A stretch of 64,000 nt of DNA from CAWHPS01 sp963831235. GTDB lineage: Bacteria; Fibrobacterota; OXYB2-FULL-49-7; JAEUSG01. How positions within the stretch are numbered: position 1 is the first letter of the stretch; each line of letters starts with the position of its first letter. The notes under the pieces were generated by a model. That model did no database searches and was not told the DNA's origin. It saw only the letters and a program-made list of their open reading frames with translations. The position numbers and the translations under genes are program-made. Below are positions 8,529 to 16,030 of this stretch, piece after piece. Location of the stretch: positions 49,717-113,716 of the forward strand of contig CAWHPS010000038.1 of the NCBI GenBank assembly GCA_963831235.1, read 5' to 3'.

Positions 8529-9080
8529 ATGATGAAGAGATTGGTTTTAGGTGTAATATTACTGATAGCGGGATTTTGTTTGGCCAAAAATTCCATTGTT
8601 GCGAAAGGAGGAACCTTGTTAACCATTAAAGTCACAAGCACGGCCTTCAAGGACGGTGGAGTAATCCCTTTGAAATATACCTGCGATGGCGAAGACGGTT
8701 CGCCCCCGATTTCCTGGGACACTCTTCCGGCTGTAACGCAAAGTATTGCACTTATATCGGATGATCCCGATGCGCCAATGGGTAATTGGGTTCATTGGGT
8801 GGTTTACAATTTGCCCGCAACATTTAAGGAACTGAAAGAGGGTATCCCGCCTGCTGAAGCAATCGCTGGGGGTGGAAAGCAGGGCATTAATGATTTTGGC
8901 AGGTTCGGTTATGGAGGGCCTTGTCCACCAGGTGGCACGCACAGGTATTTTTTCAAACTTTATGCTCTGGATGCTGTGATGGATATTTCAGGCAAGGTGA
9001 CTAAAAATAAGCTTGAGTCAGCAATGAAGGGCCATGTTCTTGCACAGGGAGAACTTATGGGACGATATTCCAGGAGGTAA
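8529..9080 (+). CDS. PEBP / YbhB-YbcL (Raf kinase inhibitor-like) family protein, exported
   Basis: The 183-residue protein has an N-terminal signal peptide ending near CLAKNS. The phosphatidylethanolamine-binding fold follows: IPLKYTCDGED, PPISW, the anion-binding DDPDAPMGNWVHWVVYN segment, and GYGGPCPPGGTHRYFFKLYALD. Bacterial members are periplasmic or cytosolic small-ligand-binding proteins of poorly known role. ATG 8529 is preceded by GGGAGGAG, which sets the start; in-frame codons further upstream are not credible. It is divergent from the phospholipase-like lipoprotein, and ends convergently 31 bases from the DUF2459 gene. Confidence 0.9.
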   Translation: MMKRLVLGVILLIAGFCLAKNSIVAKGGTLLTIKVTSTAFKDGGVIPLKYTCDGEDGSPPISWDTLPAVTQSIALISDDPDAPMGNWVHWVVYNLPATFKELKEGIPPAEAIAGGGKQGINDFGRFGYGGPCPPGGTHRYFFKLYALDAVMDISGKVTKNKLESAMKGHVLAQGELMGRYSRR

Positions 9081-9111
9081 TCAAAGAGAGATACAATACG
9101 GGAAAATAATT

Positions 9112-9684
9112 TTATCTGCGCTCTTTTTGGCCCTGCTCAGCTTTTTTGAGCTGCCACATTGTCAATCTGTTGAAGATCCCCCATCTTGGATTAACGTCAA
9201 GACCGCCGGCTTTAAGGACTTTAAGGATAAAGGAATAGCAGGAATTGAAAATGTTATATGAACGGGTGCTTCCGTAATAGACTGATCTTCCATCATTCAA
9301 ATAAACAACTTTTCTGTTAATCCACGATTCGATATTCTTTCTCATGGCAAGATACTGTGCGTCTGAAACCGTAAATTCAAACCTGAATTGAGAGGTTTCC
9401 GGAAAATCGTCATTAGCCCGCCTTATTTCACCTATTGTACCTTCGGTGTTTGTAAACAAAACAGGAAAAACGCGGTACCATTGGTTTTGGCCATCAAGAT
9501 ACCATTTTTTCTCAGCATATTCATATTCTATGAAGCTGTCGGGACAGGCCATGCATGTGTCAGGCAGCACAATCCAGGTATGGAACCCATCGCTGTGGAC
9601 ATATACTTCCACGGTATTTCCAATAATACCGGCATGGCTGAAATTGAAAATCACCAAAACGGCAAGGTATTTTATAATGCCCAT
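9112..9684 (-). CDS. DUF2459-like exported protein
   Basis: The 190-residue chain begins with a short signal peptide (cut near SHA). It shows the DUF2459 pattern: VYVHSDGFHTWIVLP near the N-terminus, an aromatic middle, then a C-terminal Tyr-Asn-x-Phe-Asn-Ser-Cys followed by LKAGGLDVNPRWGIF. The conserved histidine and the cysteine region suggest a papain-like or NlpC-like hydrolase fold, which is how I would test it. Function is unknown. It stands alone between a convergent PEBP gene and a divergent vapB-like gene. Confidence 0.65.
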   Translation of the reverse strand: MGIIKYLAVLVIFNFSHAGIIGNTVEVYVHSDGFHTWIVLPDTCMACPDSFIEYEYAEKKWYLDGQNQWYRVFPVLFTNTEGTIGEIRRANDDFPETSQFRFEFTVSDAQYLAMRKNIESWINRKVVYLNDGRSVYYGSTRSYNIFNSCYSFILKVLKAGGLDVNPRWGIFNRLTMWQLKKAEQGQKERR

Positions 9685-9839
9685 GATATAAATATAAATT
9701 GTTATGTTTTAAGTTGCATTGGAACAATTTAAATGCTGAAATTGTTTGCCAAATATATTGTATAGGATGTTTACTGAGTTGCATCATTATGAATGTAATA
9801 TTATTTTATAATCAAGACTATTGACAAAGGGTATATAAA

Positions 9840-10235
9840 ATGGCACGGATAACAATAAACCTTCATGAATCGGTTTTAAGAAAAACCAGGAAACTCGCTC
9901 ATGACCAGCATACAACACTGGGCGAGGCAATCACTGAATTGTTGAATATCGGTCTTGCTCAAAAAACAAGTGCTTTGCAACACAATAAAAAACCTTTTTC
10001 CCTACCATCGTTTAATATGGGAGTGCCCTTGATATCCCTTGAAGACAAAGAGGCGTTGATGCTTGTCGGTCAAAGACCTGTCACCGGAAAAGCAACTGTC
10101 TACAATTTTGCCAGTTTCCTTAAAGTCCAACGACTAGCCCCGGTAGATGCATCGTCTTCACTTGAGGATATTGCTGGTCTTTTCGAAGGTCCTGCGGATT
10201 TGTCTTCAAAACATGATGAAGTCTATGACCGGTAA
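9840..10235 (+). CDS. VapB-like ribbon-helix-helix antitoxin
   Basis: The first 45 residues look like a ribbon-helix-helix DNA-binding unit (ARITINLHESVLRKT..., then a helix with TTLGEAITELL). The C-terminal tail resembles the toxin-wrapping tail of VapB antitoxins. At 131 residues it is longer than usual; the extra middle part is not recognised. The next ORF, overlapping its stop codon, starts like a PIN-domain toxin but is badly deleted, so this antitoxin appears to have outlived its toxin. It may still bind DNA and repress its own promoter. Confidence 0.6.
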   Translation: MARITINLHESVLRKTRKLAHDQHTTLGEAITELLNIGLAQKTSALQHNKKPFSLPSFNMGVPLISLEDKEALMLVGQRPVTGKATVYNFASFLKVQRLAPVDASSSLEDIAGLFEGPADLSSKHDEVYDR

Positions 10236-10337
10236 TCGTATTTTTGCCGACACCTCCGCGATTATCGCAATTTCCATATCACCAGGGCTTTTGAGTTTGA
10301 CGAACATTTCAGGATCATGAAGTTCGAACAAATTTAA
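10225..10337 (+). pseudogene. Remnant of a VapC (PIN-domain) toxin
   Basis: An ORF starting at ATG 10225, overlapping the antitoxin stop, reads RIFADTSAIIAI, the canonical first strand and catalytic aspartate of a PIN domain. It loses homology after about 15 residues. From 10287, in another frame, the sequence reads FEFDEHFRIMKFEQI and stops, matching the last strand and helix of PIN toxins. The roughly 90 residues between are missing, and the frame has changed. This is a toxin gene destroyed by an internal deletion and cannot be active. Confidence 0.65.
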
Positions 10338-10483
10338 TTTATCCCGCCCGCCCTTATTCTGCCTTTGCCCGATGTCTATTATAATCGACGTATTTCGACT
10401 ACCCACTCATCATAAAAACATAAAATATATTAGTGTTCACTACTAGTAACACAGATATTCAGAATCTACCATAATTTATTGCG

Positions 10484-10507
10484 AATATACGTTAATTTCA
10501 GTATATT
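10484..10507. promoter_or_regulatory. Inverted repeat upstream of the TIGR02147 gene
   Basis: AATATAC and GTATATT form a perfect 7-bp inverted repeat with a 10-base spacer, ending 11 bases before the likely ATG of the regulator gene. Placement and size fit an operator for a dimeric DNA-binding protein, possibly the TIGR02147 protein itself. AT-rich sequence makes chance repeats common, so confidence is low. Confidence 0.3.
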
Positions 10508-10518
10508 TGTTCACAGAT

Positions 10519-11364
10519 ATGGTGTCACCAAACATTTTCAATTATACTGATTACCGGAAGTTCCTCAAGGATTACTATGAGGAGAATAAAAAGAAGTGTA
10601 CCTATTTTTCTTATAGGTACTGGTCGCAAAAAGCGGGAATCAATGCTTCGGCTTTCTATAAATATATCATTGATGGCAAGCGCGGATTAACAAAGGCCAG
10701 CATTCTCAAAACCGCCCGGGCCATAGGATTTGCTGAAGATGAAGCGAACTATTTTGAGAACCTGGTTTACTTCAATCAATCGGATTCATTGAAGGATAAG
10801 GATATGTTTTTCAACCTTCTAATGGAAAAAAGAAGCAAAATAGACATTCATATTGTTCAAAAGGACAGTTATGAGTTTTACACCGAATGGTATCACAGCA
10901 TCATAAGAGAAATTGCGACAATGACGGATTTTAGTGATGATTATCCGGGTCTTGCCCGGCTTCTTCTTCCCGCGATTACTCCAAGACAGGCAAAGGAGTC
11001 AATTGAACTTTTACTACGGCTTCAAATGCTTGTCAAAGAAAAGGACGGGACATATAAACAGTCAAATCCTTTAATCAGTACAGGGCCTGAAGTAAGAAAC
11101 TTCGCTGTCATGCGTTTTCAGATGGAAATGCTTAAGCTGGCCTTGGACTCATTCGAAAAATTCAAGGGTGAACAACGTCTCATGGCAGCAACAACCTTCA
11201 GTATATCCGAACAAACCTTTGAACATTTCAAAGCCAAAATACGACAGTTGAGACAGGAACTTATGGAAATGGCAAGAAATGATTTATCCCCGGAAAAGGT
11301 GTATCATTTGAATATCAATCTCTTTCCTGTATCAAAGAAAATACCGCGAAAGGTTGAAATATGA
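10519..11364 (+). CDS. TIGR02147 family protein (probable regulator)
   Basis: The 281-residue protein matches the TIGR02147 family pattern. It opens with NIFNYTDYRKFLKDYYEE, then a segment with SYRYWSQKAGINASAFYKYI and GKRGLTKAS that looks like a helix-turn-helix. NYFENLVYFNQ follows, and a C-terminal helical domain contains EFYTEWYHSIIRE. The family is expanded in Fibrobacter; members are generally treated as putative regulators with no settled function. I start at ATG 10519 rather than the TTG at 10507. Its TGA overlaps the ATG of the following lipoprotein gene (ATGA), so regulator and lipoprotein are translationally coupled. The last few codons occur again as a remnant at 12914-12962, showing that this gene was once part of a duplicated unit. 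Confidence 0.85.
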   Translation: MVSPNIFNYTDYRKFLKDYYEENKKKCTYFSYRYWSQKAGINASAFYKYIIDGKRGLTKASILKTARAIGFAEDEANYFENLVYFNQSDSLKDKDMFFNLLMEKRSKIDIHIVQKDSYEFYTEWYHSIIREIATMTDFSDDYPGLARLLLPAITPRQAKESIELLLRLQMLVKEKDGTYKQSNPLISTGPEVRNFAVMRFQMEMLKLALDSFEKFKGEQRLMAATTFSISEQTFEHFKAKIRQLRQELMEMARNDLSPEKVYHLNINLFPVSKKIPRKVEI

Positions 11365-12026
11365 AGTCCAGACTATTGCTGCGCTTTGCTTTGATGCTTT
11401 CCTTTTTCGGCTGTACCAAACATGAGCCCAGCACGGGTCCTTTGGCAGGTGGTGCGTCGGATACGGAAACCGCTTTCATACAGGGAACGCTGATTGGAGC
11501 TGATAATATTAAAAAGCCTGGGTTAATGGTGCACCTATATTCTGTGGATTATAACCCACTCCCAAATTGGGAGAGAATCGACAGCACACGAGGTTTCTGT
11601 GATTCCACTGTTACGGACAGTAATGGTTTTTTCAGGTTTGACACTATTTCAAAGGGATTATACAACCTTGTGGTATTGGACATGGCGTCAAACTATGGGA
11701 TTTATATAGATAGTATAGAGAAAAAAGAAAACACTGCAATAAAATATGATTCTTTATGCATGTTGAAGAATGGTGTAATTCATGGCACTGCACCCTATCA
11801 TGATTGGGTCTTCATTAAAGGGACCGGATTTTATTCTTCAGAATATTCCGACTATTCCTTTAATAATATTCCAGTCGGTACTTATTCATTATCAGTCGTT
11901 TGGGTGAAAGCTACAACTTGCACACCGCCAAATATCTGTCCTGGTGGTGTTGAATTAAAATGTATCGCCAACATATCCGTTATTCAAGACAGCACGACTG
12001 TTGTTGATACAGTGGAATATCATTAA
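11361..12026 (+). CDS. Lipoprotein with carboxypeptidase-regulatory-like repeat, cassette copy 1
   Basis: The 221-residue lipoprotein has a signal peptide ending at FFGC, then a linker with GPLAGGASDTETA. Beta-sandwich-like segments resemble carboxypeptidase regulatory / peptidase-associated domains (FIQGTL, then TDSNGFFRFDTISKGLYNL, then a second SFNNIPVGTYSL unit). It would be membrane-anchored, facing the periplasm or surface. It is a paralogue of the protein at 12959-13618, with the same lipobox region, the same linker and the same order of segments. It overlaps the regulator by 4 bases and is followed by a type IX-sorted protein, suggesting the three act together. Confidence 0.75.
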   Translation: MKSRLLLRFALMLSFFGCTKHEPSTGPLAGGASDTETAFIQGTLIGADNIKKPGLMVHLYSVDYNPLPNWERIDSTRGFCDSTVTDSNGFFRFDTISKGLYNLVVLDMASNYGIYIDSIEKKENTAIKYDSLCMLKNGVIHGTAPYHDWVFIKGTGFYSSEYSDYSFNNIPVGTYSLSVVWVKATTCTPPNICPGGVELKCIANISVIQDSTTVVDTVEYH

Positions 12027-12048
12027 ACCTAAACGAAAGGAGTTTCCC

Positions 12049-12864
12049 ATGTTCAAAGCAACACGCAAGTCATTTAAGCTTGTCCTTGCAATCATTCTGA
12101 CCATGTTCTGTACTGGAATTGTTATTGCAGATATGCCTCCTCCTGAAGGTTTTCACAGAGTTACCACAAGTGCTTTTTTCTCCAAAGCTGAATCTGCGGG
12201 AGGACTTGTTCTTGTCGGGCAAGAGGTGTTGGGGGATGAAAGGAGTCGCGATGTCATAAATGGCACATATATTCGCCACGGTTACAAATTTAATGAGTTC
12301 AGGCTATGGGCAATTGATTCGAGTTATTTTAACACCACAACATTATCAAACCTTCCATTAGTACCTGATAGTTCAGACCATGAACGGCTTTGGCTGACGA
12401 CAGACTCAAACGGATATTCTTATCCGAATTTAATAAGTGAATATTGGGTTTCTGATACAGAATCATCGCCTATACGTTCTCAAGTCGAATGTTATGTTAT
12501 CAGTAAACAGTATCAAGATGTCTATTGTGAGTTAACTAGAATAATCGGATATGATTCTTTGGGTGTGACTGTATCGGATATAAATTATGAAGCGATAGAT
12601 GCAACCAACCTTAAGGTTACCCCCGTTGTTGGTCTAACCTTAAATAACTACTTTGATGGCTTGTGGTTTGCCTCTGCAAAAGCGCAGGATGTAACGGTTT
12701 CAATTGTCAATGTGCGGGGTCAAACCATGATGCGCGTACAAAAGCAGTGTATGCCCATGTACCAAAACGTAATATCACTATCGCATTTGCCTGCAGGGGT
12801 CTATGTCGCGGAGGTTCGGGGCGAAACACAGCGAGTAACAGGTAAAATATGCCTTATGAGATAA
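12049..12864 (+). CDS. Exported protein with type IX-like C-terminal sorting domain, cassette copy 1
   Basis: The 271-residue protein has a signal peptide (cut near IVIADM), an unrecognised middle region, and a C-terminal sorting domain (VTVSIVNVRGQTMMRV...LPAGVYVAEV...GKICLMR). The start is ATG 12049, behind AAAGGAG. Its middle is only loosely similar to the paralogue at 13634, yet the sorting domain is almost identical, including a DNA stretch of about 60 identical bases. It would be exported by a type IX-like route and attached to or released from the outer surface. The last 16 bases overlap the start of the truncated membrane-protein remnant. Confidence 0.7.
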   Translation: MFKATRKSFKLVLAIILTMFCTGIVIADMPPPEGFHRVTTSAFFSKAESAGGLVLVGQEVLGDERSRDVINGTYIRHGYKFNEFRLWAIDSSYFNTTTLSNLPLVPDSSDHERLWLTTDSNGYSYPNLISEYWVSDTESSPIRSQVECYVISKQYQDVYCELTRIIGYDSLGVTVSDINYEAIDATNLKVTPVVGLTLNNYFDGLWFASAKAQDVTVSIVNVRGQTMMRVQKQCMPMYQNVISLSHLPAGVYVAEVRGETQRVTGKICLMR

Positions 12865-12962
12865 ATTTCCTTGAAGTTCTCAACGCCACTATTGGTGTTG
12901 AAGGGATTGTACTGGATCCTTTTCCAGTGATCTGGAAAACACCGCGAAAGGTTGAAATATGA
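12849..12962 (+). pseudogene. Fusion remnant: membrane-protein N-terminus joined to TIGR02147 C-terminus
   Basis: This 37-codon ORF starts MPYEINFLEVLNATIGVEG, matching the first residues of the intact membrane protein at 14449 (MPYEIKFLEALGATIGVEG). It ends TPRKVEI, identical in its last residues to the end of the TIGR02147 protein, and its DNA matches at both ends too. It keeps the 16-base overlap with the gene before it and the ATGA overlap with the lipoprotein gene after it. The simplest reading is a tandem duplication of regulator-lipoprotein-sorted protein-membrane protein, followed by one deletion that removed most of membrane protein 1 and regulator 2. It may still serve translational coupling. 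Confidence 0.8.
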
Positions 12963-13618
12963 AGTTCAGAATATTGCCGTGTCTTGCTTTACTGCTTTTG
13001 CTTTTTGGCTGTGCCAAGAACGATCCAAGCGGGGGCCCTTTGGCAGGTGGTGCTTCGGATACGGAAACTGCGTTTATACAGGGAACATTAACCGGTGCCG
13101 GCAATACGAAAAAAGCTGGGCTCATGGTTTACCTGTACACAACGAATTATATTCCTATACCGGATTGGGAAATGGTCGATAGTATTCGGGGTTTCTGTGA
13201 TTCCACGATTACGGATAGCCACGGATTTTTCAGGTTTGATACTGTTGTAAATGGCCAGTATAACTTGATGGCAATGGATACAATGACAAACGAGGGGGTT
13301 TATATAGATAGCATAAGGAAAAAGGAAGACGCTGCCATAGATTTTGGCCAATTGGCCATGTTGAGGAGGGGCATGATTTCAGGAGAGGCGTCTTCATCCA
13401 GCTGGGTTTTTATTAAAGGTACAGGTTTATATATTTCAAAACCTGAAGATTCTTCTGATTTTTCATTCAATCGAATCCCACCCGGCAATTACAATCTTAC
13501 GATAGTTTGGAATCCAATAGGAGGACCTACTAAGCCAGTTATAATAAATTTACCCAATATTTCAATTTTTCAGGATAGCACAACAATTATTTCAGATTCA
13601 ATGTTCTTTAATCATTAA
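12959..13618 (+). CDS. Lipoprotein with carboxypeptidase-regulatory-like repeat, cassette copy 2
   Basis: The 219-residue paralogue of the 11361 lipoprotein has a lipobox near LLLFGC and the same GPLAGGASDTETA linker. The paired beta-sandwich-like segments are also present (TDSHGFFRFDTVVNGQYNL and SFNRIPPGNYNL). Conservation is highest in the first two thirds. The ATG overlaps the TGA of the 37-codon remnant in an ATGA junction inherited from the ancestral regulator-lipoprotein boundary. It is followed after 15 bases by the second type IX-sorted protein. Confidence 0.75.
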   Translation: MKFRILPCLALLLLLFGCAKNDPSGGPLAGGASDTETAFIQGTLTGAGNTKKAGLMVYLYTTNYIPIPDWEMVDSIRGFCDSTITDSHGFFRFDTVVNGQYNLMAMDTMTNEGVYIDSIRKKEDAAIDFGQLAMLRRGMISGEASSSSWVFIKGTGLYISKPEDSSDFSFNRIPPGNYNLTIVWNPIGGPTKPVIINLPNISIFQDSTTIISDSMFFNH

Positions 13619-13633
13619 CAAGAGGAGGGTTCC

Positions 13634-14464
13634 ATGTTCATGCAAGCTTTTTTCCAGAATAGATTGGTTCTTGCTTTCATCATCTTAGTTGGAGGCATCG
13701 CGTTTTCAGATATCATCCCACCTGATTGTCACTATGTTGCAAAAAGAACGTTTTTTTCGAAGAGAGATGTTTCGGAGGCCATTGTCGTGGTTGGACAAAG
13801 AGAATTTCCACATAAGAGATGGGTCGTGACACCGGATACCCCGGTTGTTTTGGGAAAGCAACCATACTTATCACAGTATGAGACTTTCACTTTATATGCT
13901 GTGGATTCAACTCACTTTTATTCTATACCTTTAGATAGTATCAATCTTACAGAATGTTGGCCTATTAATAGATATAATTATTGGAGTGATAATGGGAATT
14001 TGTATGAGTATTGGGAACCTGATTCTGCAACACACTGGTTGAAGATCATAGATAATTATGCTGAAATATTTCCTTTAGACCAAACTAGTAGTAAAGATTA
14101 TTTCCCAGCTTTTGGGTGGGCGATAACAAGAAAAATCAGTTATGATTCATTAGGTAATGTAATGTCAGACACAAATTACACCCCCCATTCACAGATAGAT
14201 GTTTCCCTTCAGAAGTCTTCTCTTTCGACTGGGCTGACTTTAAGTTCTTTAAATGACGACGTTCGCTTTGTTTCTGCTAAGGCCCAAAATGTGACTATCT
14301 CAATTGTCAATGTGCGGGGTCAAACCATGATGCGCGTACAAAAGCAGTGTATGCCCATGTACCCAAACGTAATATCACTTTCGCATCTGCCTGCAGGAGT
14401 ATATATCGCGGAGGTTAGGGGTGAAACACAACGAGTGACAGGTAAAATATGCCTTATGAGATAA
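13634..14464 (+). CDS. Exported protein with type IX-like C-terminal sorting domain, cassette copy 2
   Basis: The 276-residue protein has a signal peptide (cut near GIAFSD), a divergent middle, and a C-terminal sorting domain nearly identical to that of the 12049 protein (SIVNVRGQTMMRV to GKICLMR). The YDSLG.V.SDTNY segment before the sorting domain is also shared. GAGGAGGG precedes the ATG. The stop overlaps the ATG of the small membrane protein by 16 bases, the same overlap as in copy 1. The cargo function is unknown. Confidence 0.7.
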   Translation: MFMQAFFQNRLVLAFIILVGGIAFSDIIPPDCHYVAKRTFFSKRDVSEAIVVVGQREFPHKRWVVTPDTPVVLGKQPYLSQYETFTLYAVDSTHFYSIPLDSINLTECWPINRYNYWSDNGNLYEYWEPDSATHWLKIIDNYAEIFPLDQTSSKDYFPAFGWAITRKISYDSLGNVMSDTNYTPHSQIDVSLQKSSLSTGLTLSSLNDDVRFVSAKAQNVTISIVNVRGQTMMRVQKQCMPMYPNVISLSHLPAGVYIAEVRGETQRVTGKICLMR

Positions 14465-14802
14465 AGTTTTTAGAAGCCCTCGGTGCCACAATCGGCGTCG
14501 AGGGGCTTGTTCTGCTAATCCTGGCCCGGACACTGTATGCCCGGGCGCTTTCCAATATCAGTATTCCGCGGCTTTTTTTAATTGCTTTTTTTACATCCTT
14601 TGCAACACTTCCTTACCTCTGGTTTCTTTTACCATATTTTATTGCAACTTATTGGAAGCTTCTGGTGTTTGGTGAAATAGGGGTGTGGCTTGTGGAAACC
14701 ATTTTCTACAGGCTTGTGTTGGTAGCGGATTTAAAACAAGCAGCGCTGATTTCTCTCATCTGCAATACAGTATCTGTCTGTGTAGGCTGGATAATCTTTT
14801 AA
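14449..14802 (+). CDS. Small integral membrane protein of the TIGR02147 cassette
   Basis: The 117-residue protein is almost wholly hydrophobic, with about four membrane helices (near residues 12-28, 40-58, 62-86 and 95-117). Between the second and third is a PYLWFLLPYF segment. I do not recognise the family. It begins inside the last codons of the sorted-protein gene, so translation is coupled. The same start was present in the first copy, now truncated at 12849. This suggests it belongs to the cassette rather than being a chance neighbour; an export or anchoring partner is possible but unproven. Confidence 0.65.
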   Translation: MPYEIKFLEALGATIGVEGLVLLILARTLYARALSNISIPRLFLIAFFTSFATLPYLWFLLPYFIATYWKLLVFGEIGVWLVETIFYRLVLVADLKQAALISLICNTVSVCVGWIIF

Positions 14803-14810
14803 AAGCTGCT

Positions 14811-14845
14811 ATTGGTCCCTGGCACCAATGGTGCCAGGGACCAAT
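14811..14845. repeat. Perfect 16-bp palindrome with 3-base loop
   Basis: ATTGGTCCCTGGCACC and its exact complement flank AAT. It begins 8 bases after the stop of the small membrane protein. It is strong enough to stop or stabilise the 3' end of the cassette transcript, but no T-run follows, so it is not a standard intrinsic terminator. It may instead be a dispersed palindromic repeat. Confidence 0.6.
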
Positions 14846-15009
14846 GGGGATCCAACATATATATTTTGTATTATACCAGGTATAATCTGCCTTATTCCTT
14901 GGTGGAATCGGGTAAAAATTGCCTTTATTTACACTTTACAAGAATAATCCCATTACACTAATCAATTGATTTCAATTGCGTTAAATAGTCCAAAGATATG
15001 CTAAAATAC

Positions 15010-15026
15010 TTGGCATATTAATTGTT
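15010..15026 (+). promoter_or_regulatory. Possible sigma-54-type promoter before flgB
   Basis: TTGGCAT-N5-TTGTT matches the sigma-54 pattern TTGGCAC-N5-TTGCW, except that the -12 element has GT instead of GC and the -24 element ends CAT rather than CAC. It lies about 40 bases before the flgB start, a sensible distance. Sigma-54 control of rod and basal-body genes is common, but the imperfect -12 element keeps this tentative. Confidence 0.3.
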
Positions 15027-15067
15027 TTTCATTTCTTTTGGCATAGGGCCTTTAAAAAGAAAAATTT

Positions 15068-15490
15068 ATGATTACAAAAGAATTACTTTTCGGAAAAACA
15101 TCGTTGCCGGCTGTTGGCAAAAGTCTTGACGCGAATATGCTTCGGTCCAAGGCAATTGCCAATAATATTGCGAATATTGATGTGCCGGGATATCAGCGTA
15201 TTGAAGTTAATTTCGAGAATGACCTTAAAGATGCTCTTGATAGAACAAAGCTCAAAGGAACCAAAACAAATAAACAACACCTTGATATAGGCAGACGGGA
15301 CATTGAAAAGGTGAATGCAAAATCCTACAAGCCAGTTGATCCCACACTTGCAAGCGGTGTAAACAATGTGGATATCGATATAGAAAACGCGAAAATGGCG
15401 GAAAACCAGATAATATTCAATTTCGCAGTGAAGTTTGCAAATTCACGTTTTATAGCGGTTCAGAGCAGCATCAAGGGAAGATCACAGTAA
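15068..15490 (+). CDS. flgB: Flagellar basal-body rod protein FlgB
   Basis: The 140-residue rod protein opens the flagellar operon. It shows the FlgB/FlgC N-terminal rod motif (LRSKAIANNIANIDVPGYQR), a variable middle, and a C-terminal NFAVKFANSRF helix that packs against the N-terminal helix in the assembled rod. It is exported through the flagellar type III apparatus and forms the proximal rod. flgC follows after 23 bases. Confidence 0.93.
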   Translation: MITKELLFGKTSLPAVGKSLDANMLRSKAIANNIANIDVPGYQRIEVNFENDLKDALDRTKLKGTKTNKQHLDIGRRDIEKVNAKSYKPVDPTLASGVNNVDIDIENAKMAENQIIFNFAVKFANSRFIAVQSSIKGRSQ

Positions 15491-15513
15491 GGTTGATTTA
15501 AGGAGAAAAGGCA

Positions 15514-16020
15514 ATGCCTCTAATAGGATTATTTTCAGGAATAAACATAAGCGCTACAGGGCTTCGGGCGCAACGTGTAAAGCAGAATATCATATCAACC
15601 AACCTGGCAAATGCCGAAACCACCCGCACCAAGGACGGCGGCCCTTATAAACGCCAGTCTGTTGCTCTTTCCACTGATCCAAGTGAATTTGACTACCGTA
15701 TGGTTTTTGGCCCCGAGCATATGGAAGGAACGAATACAAAGAAGAACCACATGCGGATTCCAAAACCTGATTTTCCAATCATAACTGAAAAGATCGGCAG
15801 CGGCGTAAAGGTGGACCAGATTGTGGAAGATAATTCAGCGCCGCGACTCGTATATGACCCGACCCACCCTGATGCGAATAAAGAAGGCTATGTTGCAATG
15901 CCAAATGTTAATGTGGTCCAGGAAATGACGGACATGATAACCGCCACGCGTGCTTATGAAGCCAATGTAACCGCACTTTCAGCAACAAAAGGCATGCTCA
16001 TGAAGGCCCTTGAAATTTAA
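15514..16020 (+). CDS. flgC: Flagellar basal-body rod protein FlgC
   Basis: The 168-residue protein has the N-terminal rod motif (GLRAQRVKQNIISTNLANAETTRT), the conserved DPTHPDANKEGYVAMPNVN segment, and the C-terminal MTDMITATRAYEANV helix typical of FlgC. With FlgB it builds the proximal rod. A ribosome site (AAGGAGAAA) precedes ATG 15514. Ten bases separate it from an unknown gene and about 400 from fliE. Confidence 0.95.
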   Translation: MPLIGLFSGINISATGLRAQRVKQNIISTNLANAETTRTKDGGPYKRQSVALSTDPSEFDYRMVFGPEHMEGTNTKKNHMRIPKPDFPIITEKIGSGVKVDQIVEDNSAPRLVYDPTHPDANKEGYVAMPNVNVVQEMTDMITATRAYEANVTALSATKGMLMKALEI

Positions 16021-16030
16021 AGGATAACGG

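Noticed and set aside
10433..10452. GTGTT...AACAC imperfect palindrome upstream of the TIGR02147 gene
   Set aside because: Only the outer 5 bases pair and the centre is asymmetric; the 10484-10507 repeat is a better operator candidate.
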